NCBI RefSeq assembly: GCF_004297125.1
Contig: NZ_SCVD01000019.1
Coordinates: 62,001 to 126,000, forward strand
Direction: 5' to 3'
Source: Phenylobacterium sp.
Lineage (GTDB): Bacteria; Pseudomonadota; Alphaproteobacteria; Caulobacterales; Caulobacteraceae
DNA: 64,000 nucleotides
Notes under the pieces: model-generated
The model's database searches: none
What the model saw: the letters and a program-made list of their open reading frames with translations, nothing else
What the model was told of the DNA's origin: nothing
Program-made: the position numbers and the translations under genes
Shown here: positions 17,958 to 26,238 of the stretch, in pieces
Layout: every line of letters starts with the position of its first letter
Position numbering within the stretch: the stretch's first letter is position 1

Positions 17958-18707
17958 ATGCAGACCGAGAGCGCATCGCCGATGGCCGAGCTCCCTAGCA
18001 TCCTGATCATGGGGGCGGCGGGTGTGATCGGCCGGGCGGCGTCGAGGCTCCTGTCCGCTCAAGGCTATCCGCTGGTCCTGGCCGACCGCGACGCTGCGGC
18101 GGTGGAGGCCCTGGCGCAGTCCCTGAACCACGCGTCGTGGCTTCGCGGCGATGCGACCGACCCCGGCGACGTGGCGGAGATCTTCGCGAAGGCTGGGCCA
18201 GGTCTAGGGTGCGTCGTCCTCGCGGTCGGTAGCGAGGGTCCGGTCGGGGCGCTGGAGGATTGCGCCGACGACGACTTCCACCAAGCCATGACGCTCAACG
18301 TGACCAGCGTCTGGTTGGGCCTGAAGGCGGCGCTGAAGGTCCTGAAGCCCAAGGGCAAGGGCAGTATCGTCGTGCTCTCGTCGATCTCCGGGACCATGGG
18401 CATGCCGATGATGAGCGCCTACGCCGCCGGCAAGCATGCGGTGCTGGGGCTGGTGCGCTCGGCTGCGCGTGAGGCGGCGGCGTCCGGCGTCCGGATCAAC
18501 GCGGTCTGTCCCGGTCCGGTCGTATCGGACATGATGCGGCGCGTCGACAATGGCCTCGGCCGTGCCGATGCGGCCGGGTCGATCCCCATGCAGCGCTACG
18601 CCGAACCGGACGAGGTCGCCCACATGATCGCCTTCCTCTGTTCCGACGCCAGCAGCTATTCGACAGGTTCCAGCTTCATGCTCGACGGCGGGTATGGCTG
18701 CCGGTAG
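17958..18707 (+). CDS. short-chain dehydrogenase/reductase
   Basis: 249 aa classical SDR. NAD(P)-binding GAAGVIGRA near residue 20; catalytic Ser in VLSSISG; YAAGKHA supplies the Tyr and Lys of YxxxK; the C-terminal SSFMLDGGYGCR is the usual SDR ending. It oxidises or reduces an alcohol or keto group, and its setting suggests a sugar nucleotide or acyl precursor. The start is uncertain: ATG 17958 or ATG 17982 (MAELPS); neither has a convincing ribosome-binding site. It overlaps the next gene by 14 bases. This is the first gene of a tightly packed run of six. Confidence 0.85.
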   Translation: MQTESASPMAELPSILIMGAAGVIGRAASRLLSAQGYPLVLADRDAAAVEALAQSLNHASWLRGDATDPGDVAEIFAKAGPGLGCVVLAVGSEGPVGALEDCADDDFHQAMTLNVTSVWLGLKAALKVLKPKGKGSIVVLSSISGTMGMPMMSAYAAGKHAVLGLVRSAAREAAASGVRINAVCPGPVVSDMMRRVDNGLGRADAAGSIPMQRYAEPDEVAHMIAFLCSDASSYSTGSSFMLDGGYGCR

Positions 18708-19740
18708 GGCGGACGGCCCGATCACGCCCATCGGTGGGTTCTTCGAGCTCCACCGGCCCGGTAGCGACGCGACAGGCCCCAGCGTTCTGGAGACCTGGAC
18801 CGGCGGGCGCCCCTTCGCCGCCTACGCGAATGCGCGGTCGGCGTTCGCGGCCCTGGCGGCCCTGCTTCCGGAGGCGACGATCTGGCTGCCGGCCTTCCTG
18901 TGCGTCGATCTGATGGGCTCTGCGTTCCGCGACCGGCTGCGCTTCTATCCGGTCAGGGATGGCTTCGAGCCGGACCTCACGGTCGTCGAAGCCGAAGCCA
19001 CGACGGCCGACTTGGTCCTCCTGGTCGCCCAGTTCGGCCTGCCGATAGGGGACAGCGCACGGGATTTCGCTCGCCGCCGGCGCGACCTGTGGATTGTGGA
19101 GGACCGTGCGCAAGCGCTGGGCCCGGGCCTTGGTCCGTGCGCGGGATATGCGCTGTACAGTCCGCGCAAGCTGCTGGGCGTCGCCGACGGCGGCATCCTG
19201 GTCGCGCCGGAGGGCCGCGCCCCGTTGCCCCAGCCCGCCGCTGTGGCGGATGAGGACAAGCTGTGGCGCCCAGCGCTCCTGCGGCATGCCGATCCGCATG
19301 GCGCCGACAACGCCCGCTGGTACGCCGCCAGCCGCACGAAGGAGGCGGCCATGCGCGCCGGGCCGGAAGCGATCACGGCGCGCAGCCTCTCCATCCTCTC
19401 CGAAACGCCGATCGCCGGCCTGGCTGCCGCAAGGTGGGCCAACTGGCGGTTCCTGGACGCGCGCCTGCGCCGCTGGTCGGCCCTGCCCCCTGATCCGCAG
19501 GCCCCGCCGCTGGGCTATGTGCTGCGCTTGGCCGCTCGCGCCCGCGACCACCTGCTGGCGGCCCTGCACGCCGAACGCATCTTCGCGGCGGTGCATTGGC
19601 CCACCATCGCGGCGGCTGAGGCGGATTTCCCTCGCGAAGCCGGCTGGACACGGGAGCTGGTCACCTTGCCTTGCGACCATCGCTACGGCGAGGCCGAGAT
19701 GGTGCGGATAGCCGAGCGTGTCGTGGAGGTCCTAGCGTGA
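18694..19740 (+). CDS. divergent DegT/DnrJ/EryC1/StrS-like PLP protein
   Basis: 348 aa. The sugar-aminotransferase landmarks are present but worn: SARSAF (cofactor phosphate region), IWLPAFLC (the usual 'vivPa.tf'), VEDRAQALG with Asp137 (pyridine-N contact) and YSPRKLLGVADGG with Lys159 as the PLP Schiff-base candidate. This supports a PLP enzyme acting on a keto-sugar or related small molecule, though activity other than transamination is possible. The gene overlaps both neighbours (SDR by 14 nt; the next by GTGA), which implies co-expression with two acyltransferases that could acylate the amine product. Confidence 0.7.
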   Translation: MAAGRADGPITPIGGFFELHRPGSDATGPSVLETWTGGRPFAAYANARSAFAALAALLPEATIWLPAFLCVDLMGSAFRDRLRFYPVRDGFEPDLTVVEAEATTADLVLLVAQFGLPIGDSARDFARRRRDLWIVEDRAQALGPGLGPCAGYALYSPRKLLGVADGGILVAPEGRAPLPQPAAVADEDKLWRPALLRHADPHGADNARWYAASRTKEAAMRAGPEAITARSLSILSETPIAGLAAARWANWRFLDARLRRWSALPPDPQAPPLGYVLRLAARARDHLLAALHAERIFAAVHWPTIAAAEADFPREAGWTRELVTLPCDHRYGEAEMVRIAERVVEVLA

Positions 19741-20654
19741 CGCATCCCTACGCCACAGAGGCCTATGCTCGCGGTTTGGCGCACGCGGGAGCGGCCATCT
19801 GGGCGCCCGAGTGGGGCTGCCACGTCCTGACCCGGCCTATTCCTGGCGTCGACCTGCTGGACGCGGCCGGCGCCTATCCCCTGGCGGTGTTGACGCCCGA
19901 CGCCGACATCGCGGGCGGGTTGGCGGGCCTTGCGGCCGCCGGCCTGGTGTCTGTGGTGCTGGTGGTCGACGACCGCCTGCGGCCGGCTCTGGAGAGCCTG
20001 GAGTCGGCGTTTGGTATGGTCCGGCGGTTCAAGTCGCATTTCGTCTACGACCGCGCCTTGGGGCCGCAGGCCTATGACAAGCACCATCGCTACGAGATCC
20101 GCCGCGCCGCCGGGCGGGTCGAGGCTCGCGAGATCGCGTTGGCCGAGCACCTCCCGGCGTGGGAGGAGCTCTATGGCGAGCTCTCCGCCCGCCACGGGCT
20201 CGGTGGCCTTCACGCCTTCCCCGCAGCGCACCACCAGGCCCTGGCCGGGATGCCGGGCCTGCGGACGTTCGGGGCGTTCCTGGACGAGAAGCTGGTCTCG
20301 GCGCACCTCTTCGTCACGCACCAGGGCTATGCAGTGAGCCATCTGGCGGCCTCCTCGCGCGAGGGCTATCGCAGCGGCGCGGCCTATGCGGTGAACGCCT
20401 TAGCGATCGATGCCCTGACCGACTGCGACGCGATCAATTTCGGGGGGGCCGCCGGGGCGGGCGACGATCCGACCGATGGACTGATGCGGTTCAAGAAAGG
20501 TTTCTCAAACAGAATCGCCGCCTCCTGGCTGTGCGGCGCGGTCCTGGACGCCGCGGCGTACCGGGCGCTGAGCGCGGGCGCCGAAGACAACGGCTTCTTT
20601 CCGGCGTACCGGGGCGGCCGCGAGGTGGAGCGATCCGATGAGCATCAAGGGTAA
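19737..20654 (+). CDS. FemAB-like GNAT acyltransferase
   Basis: 305 aa with GTG start overlapping the preceding stop. The middle and C-terminal parts follow the GNAT/FemAB pattern: HHRYEIRRA, a helix ending in YGELSARHGL, TFGAFLDEKLVSAHLFV (the 'a.l.ggk.va..l.' strands), SREGYRSGAAYAVNALAI, and NFGGAAGAGDDPTDGLMRFKKGF (the FemAB-type 'd.GG.....g...fK..fg'). Relatives transfer amino-acyl or acyl groups to amino groups on peptidoglycan, exopolysaccharide or polar head groups. The likely role is N-acylation of the product of the adjacent aminotransferase-like enzyme. Confidence 0.7.
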   Translation: MTHPYATEAYARGLAHAGAAIWAPEWGCHVLTRPIPGVDLLDAAGAYPLAVLTPDADIAGGLAGLAAAGLVSVVLVVDDRLRPALESLESAFGMVRRFKSHFVYDRALGPQAYDKHHRYEIRRAAGRVEAREIALAEHLPAWEELYGELSARHGLGGLHAFPAAHHQALAGMPGLRTFGAFLDEKLVSAHLFVTHQGYAVSHLAASSREGYRSGAAYAVNALAIDALTDCDAINFGGAAGAGDDPTDGLMRFKKGFSNRIAASWLCGAVLDAAAYRALSAGAEDNGFFPAYRGGREVERSDEHQG

Positions 20655-21198
20655 GGTCGTCACGCTGCGGGCGGTGGAAGAGGAGGACCTTCCGATCCTG
20701 CACCGTTGGGGCAACGATCCCGACCTCTGGGCGCTACTCGGCGGTTGGCGCTTCCCGAGTTCGCTCCGCCAGACGAGGCTGTGGTTTGATAGTCTGGCCG
20801 GGGACCCGCTCAACCAGCGCTTCGCCATCGACTATCCCGGAGTCGGCTTGGTCGGCACGGCGAACCTGGTGGACATCAATTGGAAGGACAACAACGCCTT
20901 CCATGGCATGATGCTGGGCGACCCTTCCATGCGGGGCAAAGGCATTGGGGTCGACGTCATCATGGCCACAATGCGCTACGCCTTCGACGAACTGCACCTG
21001 AAGCGGCTGGACGGTTCGATGGTGGCCTACAACGACGCCTCGTTGGCGGTCTATTGCGGTAAATGCGCCTGGAGGGAAGAGGGCCGACAGCGCGATTGGT
21101 ACTACCGCGGCGGCCGCTACTGGGATCGGATCCTGGTCGGAGTCACCTGCGAGGACTACCGCGCCCTGGTCGCGGCAAACGGCTACTGGGAGCGTTGA
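20638..21198 (+). CDS. GNAT N-acetyltransferase (RimJ/RimL type)
   Basis: 186 aa. Typical elements are VTLRAVEEEDLPILHRW at the N-terminus, the acetyl-CoA loop in MRGKGIGVDVI (R/Q-x-x-G-x-G/A), and the C-terminal YNDASLAVYCGKCAWREEG and DRILVGV strands. It overlaps the preceding gene by 17 bases and precedes the propeller gene by 7. It could acetylate an amino sugar (PseH/WecD-like role) in the same pathway. The substrate is unproven. Confidence 0.82.
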   Translation: MSIKGKVVTLRAVEEEDLPILHRWGNDPDLWALLGGWRFPSSLRQTRLWFDSLAGDPLNQRFAIDYPGVGLVGTANLVDINWKDNNAFHGMMLGDPSMRGKGIGVDVIMATMRYAFDELHLKRLDGSMVAYNDASLAVYCGKCAWREEGRQRDWYYRGGRYWDRILVGVTCEDYRALVAANGYWER

Positions 21199-21205
21199 GC
21201 GTCCG

Positions 21206-22135
21206 ATGGCCTGGAAGCAACTTGGCGCGGTATTCAAGCCGAATGGCGATCTTGACTGGTCGCGTACGCACGCCCAGGCGCCGGCGGCGATTCTGATCGG
21301 CGACCGCATCCGCGTCTACTATGGCACCCGAAACGCCGAGAACCGCAGCCGTACGGGCTTCATCGAGCTGGACCGCGCCGATCCCACGCGCCTGCTCTAC
21401 GTGCATCCCCAGCCGGTGATGGACTTCGGCAAGCCCGGCACCCACGACGAGGACGGGGTCATCGGCAGCCAAATCGTGGCCGTCGGAGAGGAGCTGCGGC
21501 TCTACTACGGCGGCGTCAGCCGTGGGGGCCACGTGCCCTATCGGATGTCGGTGGGCGTTGCCCGCAGCCTGGACGGCGGCCTTACCTTCCAGCGGGTTTT
21601 CGAAGGCCCCGTCGTCGACCGCACGCCCGACGAACCCTACATGACGATGGCGCCCAACATCCTCATCGAGGATGGCCTCTGGACCATGTGGTACGGCTCC
21701 GGCACGGGCTGGGTCGAGATCGACGGCAAGTTCGAGCCCACCTACCAGATCCACGTGGCCTATTCGGACGACGGTCTGCGCTGGCGGCAGACCGGCCACC
21801 CCTGCATTCCCAAGCTGCACGAGTTGGAGGCCAACACCCGGCCATCGGTGATGCGGACAGCGGAAGGCTACGAGATGTGGTTCAGCTATCGCAACAGCCG
21901 CGAGTATCGGGACGGCGCCGGTTCGTACCGGATCGGCTACGCCACCTCGACCAACGGCCGGGACTGGGTGCGACGGCCGGATCCTGAGGGTCTGCAACCC
22001 ACCGGCGTCGGCTGGAACTCCGCCACCATGTCCTATCCCAGCGTCGTCGCCGCGGATGGGCGCAAGATCATGTTCCACAACGGCGACGGCTTCGGCACGA
22101 CGGGGATCGGCTGTGCGATCCTGGAGGACGCATGA
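21206..22135 (+). CDS. GH43/GH32-like five-bladed beta-propeller protein
   Basis: 309 aa without a signal peptide. Repeating blade motifs: DRIRVYYGTRN, EELRLYYGGVSRGG, GLWTMWYGSGTGW, GYEMWFSYRN and SYRIGYATSTNGRDW. Conserved acidic residues near DWSRTHAQAP, DEDGVIGSQ and WYGSGTGWVE resemble those of propeller glycosidases and glycoside phosphorylase-like proteins. In surface-polysaccharide clusters such proteins are common, but their function is usually undefined; a glycosyl-hydrolase or transfer role is inferred. Its stop overlaps the start of the methyltransferase gene (ATGA). Confidence 0.7.
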   Translation: MAWKQLGAVFKPNGDLDWSRTHAQAPAAILIGDRIRVYYGTRNAENRSRTGFIELDRADPTRLLYVHPQPVMDFGKPGTHDEDGVIGSQIVAVGEELRLYYGGVSRGGHVPYRMSVGVARSLDGGLTFQRVFEGPVVDRTPDEPYMTMAPNILIEDGLWTMWYGSGTGWVEIDGKFEPTYQIHVAYSDDGLRWRQTGHPCIPKLHELEANTRPSVMRTAEGYEMWFSYRNSREYRDGAGSYRIGYATSTNGRDWVRRPDPEGLQPTGVGWNSATMSYPSVVAADGRKIMFHNGDGFGTTGIGCAILEDA

Positions 22136-23199
22136 CCATCCTGGTCTTCCCCTCGGCTCTTGAGGCCGCCGCGAACTTCGCCCGCGAAGCCGGCCAGTGG
22201 GGCCGCCGCGTGGTCGGCGCTTCGTCACTCGAGGTCGATCCCAATACGCCGGCCTTCGATGCCTGGGCGCGGCTGCCGTTCATCGGGGCTCCGGACTTCT
22301 TCGACGCTCTCGCCGCCCTGGTGGCGCGGGAACAGGTCACCGAGTTCTACACGCCGCATGCGCCCACATTTCACCTGCTGGAGCATGAGCTGCCACGCCG
22401 GCTGCCCGGGCTTAAAGTGATCGGACCGGGTCCGTTCAGACGGCAGATGGACCGAGTGACCGATGCGCTGGCCGATGGCCAGGCTGGTCTTGGGATCGCG
22501 TCCGCCTACGCCCAGGCTCCCTCGCCGCTCCCGGCTGCGCTCTTGGGCGGACTGCTGGCCCAGGTGGAGACGATCCACGGCGAATGCTCGCGCGAGAAGG
22601 TGCTGGCGCTGTGCGGCATCGTGCCGACAGCGCCCAGGGGCGACATCGTCGAGATCGGCGCCCTTTACGGCAAGAGCAGCTACGTCCTGAACCGCATCGG
22701 CGCGTGGTGCGGGATTGGCGCGACCCTGTGCGTCGATCCCTGGAATCTCGGCCTGTCCGTCCAGACCGACGCGCCCACCCATATCCAGGAGGCGTCCGGC
22801 GGCTGGGACTGGGACGTAGTCTATGCCGGCTTCTTGGTGGCGATGCTCGCCTGCGCCAGCGCGCCGTTCAACTACCTGCGGATGGCCTCGGCCGATGCTC
22901 ATGCGCTCTATGTGAATTCGCGCGCGGTGACCTCGGCCGAGTTCGGGGAGACGCCGCTCGCCGGTTCCATCGCGGTGCTCCATCTGGACGGCAACCACGA
23001 TGAGGCCGCTGTCGCCGAGGACTTCGCCCTCTGGGGGCCGCTGGTCGCGCCCGGCGGCTGGATCATCTTCGACGACTACAATTGGCCCCACGGCGATGGG
23101 CCGCGGAAGGTCGCCGACCGCGCGATCGTCGAGTACGGCCCTAGGGTCCGCCGCAGCTTCGTGGGCGGCGGGGCGATGTTCATCAACCTGACGGCCTGA
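22132..23199 (+). CDS. class I SAM-dependent methyltransferase with N-terminal PreATP-grasp-like domain
   Basis: 355 aa in two parts. Residues ~1-110 (ILVFPSALEAAANFARE, GRRVVGASSLEVDP, LPFIGAPDFFDALAALV, FYTPHAPTFHLL) have the Rossmann-like form seen before ATP-grasp domains in carboligases, yet no ATP-grasp domain follows. Residues ~170-350 are a Methyltransf_24-type domain: DIVEIGALYGKSSYVL (SAM motif I), VLHLDGNHDEAAVAEDF and WIIFDDYNWPHG. It is the last gene of the plus-strand run and ends four bases before the convergent gene. The target might be a sugar hydroxyl. Few such fusions are familiar to me. Confidence 0.7.
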   Translation: MTILVFPSALEAAANFAREAGQWGRRVVGASSLEVDPNTPAFDAWARLPFIGAPDFFDALAALVAREQVTEFYTPHAPTFHLLEHELPRRLPGLKVIGPGPFRRQMDRVTDALADGQAGLGIASAYAQAPSPLPAALLGGLLAQVETIHGECSREKVLALCGIVPTAPRGDIVEIGALYGKSSYVLNRIGAWCGIGATLCVDPWNLGLSVQTDAPTHIQEASGGWDWDVVYAGFLVAMLACASAPFNYLRMASADAHALYVNSRAVTSAEFGETPLAGSIAVLHLDGNHDEAAVAEDFALWGPLVAPGGWIIFDDYNWPHGDGPRKVADRAIVEYGPRVRRSFVGGGAMFINLTA

Positions 23200-23203
23200 G
23201 CGG

Positions 23204-24244
23204 TCAGCCCCCCGCCTTCCGCGCCGTGCAGATGTAGTAGAACTGGTAAACCTGACTGACCCGCACGTCCGTCAGCTCCGGCGGAAAGGCTTCCACCGGA
23301 CAGCGGTGGATGACGTTGTGCGCGGACAGCACCCTCATGAAATAGGCTCGTTCGACGGGCGTAGGGTCCGAGTACATCTGTTCGTCGAGGAACAGCAGCA
23401 CGCCCCCGGGCTTGGCCACGCGGGCCATCTCCGCGATCGCCTTCGGTGGATCGGTCAGCCCGTTCACCGCGCCGTAGCTGGTGACCACGTCGAACTGGCC
23501 GTCCTGGAAAGGCAGCGCCATGGCGTCGCCCAGCACGAGGTCCACCGGCACGCCGGCGTCGCTCATCATGTCGCTGCCCTGTTTCAGCATGGTCTCGGAC
23601 AGGTCGATGGCGGTGTAGTCTGCGTCGAGGCTCATCCAGCCGTGCCGGTAAAGCGAGTTGCAGGACCCGGTGGAGACGTCCAGCACCTGCAGCCGCCGGC
23701 CGGCCGCGCGCAACGGCGCCAGGACGCGCTCATGCACTTGGGGGAAGGATTCGGCTGGAGAGAAGGGCCTGCGCGCCAGCGAGAGCCAGGCTGGGACCGC
23801 CACCCAAAGCAGGTGCAACAGGTAGCGCTGCTTGGCGAGGAATAGCGCGATCAGGACGAGAACGGCCAGCGAGATCATGCCAAGGACCAAGCCGTGGGGG
23901 CTGGTCGCCGCCCGAACAACCGCGGCGACCAGCCCCAGCAATACCACCCAGACCACCGCGAAGGCGCTCCAGTAGGGCCACGACATGGAAAGCGGCCGAA
24001 CGGGCATGACGATCGCCGGCATGGTCACTTGGTAGAGCCGGCCGAACAGGCCATCGTAGAGGGTGTCGCGCAGCTTGCGGTCCTGGGCGCCCAGGGTTTC
24101 ATCCAGGAACAGCTTCGGGATCCCGGCGGAGCAGGCGTAGGCTTGGCCGCAGCTTCCACAGGTCCACCGGGTGGTGGTGATCGCGAAGTCGCCCGACCCG
24201 CACTTGGGGCACCGGTACTTGCTGGCCTTGAGCTCGGTCGGCAT
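23204..24244 (-). CDS. membrane-associated methyltransferase with N-terminal zinc ribbon
   Basis: 346 aa. Cys12/Cys15 (CPKCG) and Cys29/Cys32 (CGSCG) form a zinc ribbon. Two to three hydrophobic segments follow (about 93-113, 118-137, and possibly ~143-158), then a UbiE-type class I methyltransferase domain: VLDVSTGSCNSLYRHG (motif I), YTAIDLSETML, VDLVLGDAMALPFQDGQFDVV and VAKPGGVLLF. A zinc ribbon before a methyltransferase resembles RlmA/'putative zinc-binding' methyltransferases, but the membrane segments suggest a lipid or lipid-linked sugar substrate. It is the last gene of the minus-strand run, three bases after the oxygenase gene. Confidence 0.75.
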   Translation of the reverse strand: MPTELKASKYRCPKCGSGDFAITTTRWTCGSCGQAYACSAGIPKLFLDETLGAQDRKLRDTLYDGLFGRLYQVTMPAIVMPVRPLSMSWPYWSAFAVVWVVLLGLVAAVVRAATSPHGLVLGMISLAVLVLIALFLAKQRYLLHLLWVAVPAWLSLARRPFSPAESFPQVHERVLAPLRAAGRRLQVLDVSTGSCNSLYRHGWMSLDADYTAIDLSETMLKQGSDMMSDAGVPVDLVLGDAMALPFQDGQFDVVTSYGAVNGLTDPPKAIAEMARVAKPGGVLLFLDEQMYSDPTPVERAYFMRVLSAHNVIHRCPVEAFPPELTDVRVSQVYQFYYICTARKAGG

Positions 24245-24247
24245 CGA

Positions 24248-24970
24248 TCAGCCTTTGGGATCGAAGTAGGCGAAGGTGGCCACCCAGCGGCCAGCGTCGC
24301 TGGTCCAGTCGAACTTGTCCTTGAGGTCGGACTGGGTCACCCAGTGGGGGTGGTCGTAGCGCCAGACCAGTATGTCGCCGATCTCCTGGTGAGCCTCGGT
24401 GTCCACCACGTCTCCGTCGATCTCGAAGCAGGTCCCGCCGTTGCGGAAGTCGCGACCGCGCTTCGCCATGGAGACGATGAAGCCCAGCTTCTGTGGCTCC
24501 AGGTTGTGCCAGTGCCGGGCGAAGAAGCCGCCGCCGCTGGGATAGTGGATGAGCTGCGGATGCACGTATGGCCCTGACGCCGGAATCTCGAAGCGCACCT
24601 CGTTGGCGGTGAGGGCGTTGTAGAGTTCACGGAGGGGCTCGAAGAATCCGCGCAGCGTCCTCTGCAACTCGTCAGGCACCGCGGCCAGGTCGTTGAAATT
24701 ATAGTCGTGGAAGACGTGCGGCGCCTGCTGGATGCGGGCCACATGGACTCTGCGGCGATGGTAGTTGCCCGTGAAGTCGTCCAGCTCTGCCGCGGCGACC
24801 TGTCGCCCCCAGTCGGCGACGGCCGTCCGGACGCCCGTTACTGTTTCGTCCGTGAAGGCCTGCTTCAGGATCACGAGCTCACCGCGCTCCATCACCCGTT
24901 CGGCGATCTCGTCCCGCGACATGGCGGTCGCGATGAGGCCGTCCCGCAGGGCCGCGGGTGTCTCGACCAC
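24248..24970 (-). CDS. 2-oxoglutarate/Fe(II) oxygenase-like protein
   Basis: 240 aa from GTG 24970 (five bases after the aminotransferase stop); ATG 24922 (MSRDEIAERV) is the alternative start. The jelly-roll pattern shows YVHPQLIHYPSGGGFFARHWHN for the proximal metal site, GGTCFEIDGDVVDT, GDILVWRYDHPHWVTQ for the distal His, and GRWVATFAYF with the Arg expected to hold 2-oxoglutarate. It is unlike the three PhyH proteins in region 1. In a polysaccharide or lipid cluster it would hydroxylate a sugar, acyl chain or amino-acid substituent; this is inferred. Confidence 0.7.
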   Translation of the reverse strand: MVETPAALRDGLIATAMSRDEIAERVMERGELVILKQAFTDETVTGVRTAVADWGRQVAAAELDDFTGNYHRRRVHVARIQQAPHVFHDYNFNDLAAVPDELQRTLRGFFEPLRELYNALTANEVRFEIPASGPYVHPQLIHYPSGGGFFARHWHNLEPQKLGFIVSMAKRGRDFRNGGTCFEIDGDVVDTEAHQEIGDILVWRYDHPHWVTQSDLKDKFDWTSDAGRWVATFAYFDPKG

Positions 24971-24975
24971 GCGGC

Positions 24976-26097
24976 TCAAGCGCCGGACTCCGGCCAGCGG
25001 CGCAGTTCCTGGCGCAGGGCCGCGCACACGGTGTCGATCTCCTCGAAGGTCATGTCGATGTAGAACGGCAGACCCAGGATCGTCTCGGCGAGCCGCTCGG
25101 TGACCGGCAGGGCGAGGCGCGGATAGCCGGCGAACGCCCGGTGGGTGTGCATGCCGCGGCCCCACCACGCGCGGGTCTCGACACCGGCCCCGTGAAGGGA
25201 GTCGAGAACCGGCATGAGACAGGCGGGCTCCGGCAGCCCGACGACACAGGTTGTGGAACACCAGTCCTGACCCCAGCCGGCCGGCAGCCAGGCGCCCGGA
25301 ATATCCGCAAGATTGTCGCGATAGCGCTGCGCCGCGGCCTGGAACGCCGCACGCCGAGCCGGCCATTCGTCGAGACCCGCCAAGCCGACAGCGGCGGCGT
25401 ACTCGCTGAGCTTGCCGTTGGTGGCCTGCGTCAGCGCTTCCCGGCTGCCTTGGAAGCCAAAATTGGACTTCAGACGGACAGAGGCGACGAGGTCGGGATC
25501 CGACGACATCACGAAGCCACCTTCACCGACGCCCAGGATCTTGGTCGCGTGCAGGCTCACCACCGACAGCAGGTTGCCGGCGCGTGCGCCATCGAAGCCC
25601 GGCGCCGCGTCCAGCACCACGGGGATGCCGCTCTGCTGCGCGACGCGGCTCCAGACCGCGGGATCGATGGGCTGGCCGCAGACCGCGACCGGCATGATCG
25701 CCCCGACCTCGGAGGGTGCCGCCGTCAGGGCCTCGTGTACGAGATCCGGTGTGATCAGGCCCTGGTCGTCCACGTCCATGAAGCAGGGAATTAGGCCGGC
25801 TTCGAGCACCGCATGCACCGAGGCCGAGAACGTCCAGCTGGGCAACAGGCACAGGGTTCCCGGCTTGGCTCCCGCCGTCCTCAGGGCCAGTTCCAGGCCC
25901 AGGGTCGCGTTCGAGATCGTGCAGATCCCCGCCGGCGAAAGGCCGAATCTGGCCGCCAACCGAGCCTCGAACTCCATGCATAGGGGGCCAAAGTTCGAAT
26001 ACCAGCGCGCGCCGTCGATCCGCTCGATGTACGGCGCGAGGGCGCCCGCGGGGGGCAGCCTCGGCCTGGCGACGGGGATCTTCTTCGGGGTGATCAT
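24976..26097 (-). CDS. DegT/DnrJ/EryC1/StrS-family aminotransferase
   Basis: 373 aa PLP-dependent sugar aminotransferase. Landmarks: SNATLGLELAL (phosphate-binding), LLPSWTFSAS, VVLDAAPGFDG with Asp163, and SLHATKILGVGEGG with the Schiff-base Lys186. It transfers an amino group, usually from glutamate, to a nucleotide-linked keto-sugar, giving amino-deoxy sugars for surface glycans. It is the second such gene in region 2 and differs strongly from those at 18694 and 32152, so more than one amino sugar may be made. Directly followed by the oxygenase gene. Confidence 0.9.
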   Translation of the reverse strand: MITPKKIPVARPRLPPAGALAPYIERIDGARWYSNFGPLCMEFEARLAARFGLSPAGICTISNATLGLELALRTAGAKPGTLCLLPSWTFSASVHAVLEAGLIPCFMDVDDQGLITPDLVHEALTAAPSEVGAIMPVAVCGQPIDPAVWSRVAQQSGIPVVLDAAPGFDGARAGNLLSVVSLHATKILGVGEGGFVMSSDPDLVASVRLKSNFGFQGSREALTQATNGKLSEYAAAVGLAGLDEWPARRAAFQAAAQRYRDNLADIPGAWLPAGWGQDWCSTTCVVGLPEPACLMPVLDSLHGAGVETRAWWGRGMHTHRAFAGYPRLALPVTERLAETILGLPFYIDMTFEEIDTVCAALRQELRRWPESGA

Positions 26098-26238
26098 GCG
26101 ATGGCTCGCTCGCCGCGGCCGGTTCCGGGGTCTGTGGCTATCCGGCGAGCGCGCCCGAACGCCTAGGCTCGATGTCGGCGACTAATCCGTGCGCCGTCGA
26201 CGTTGTCAATGTGCCGCCGCGGGAGGCTACGGACGAGG

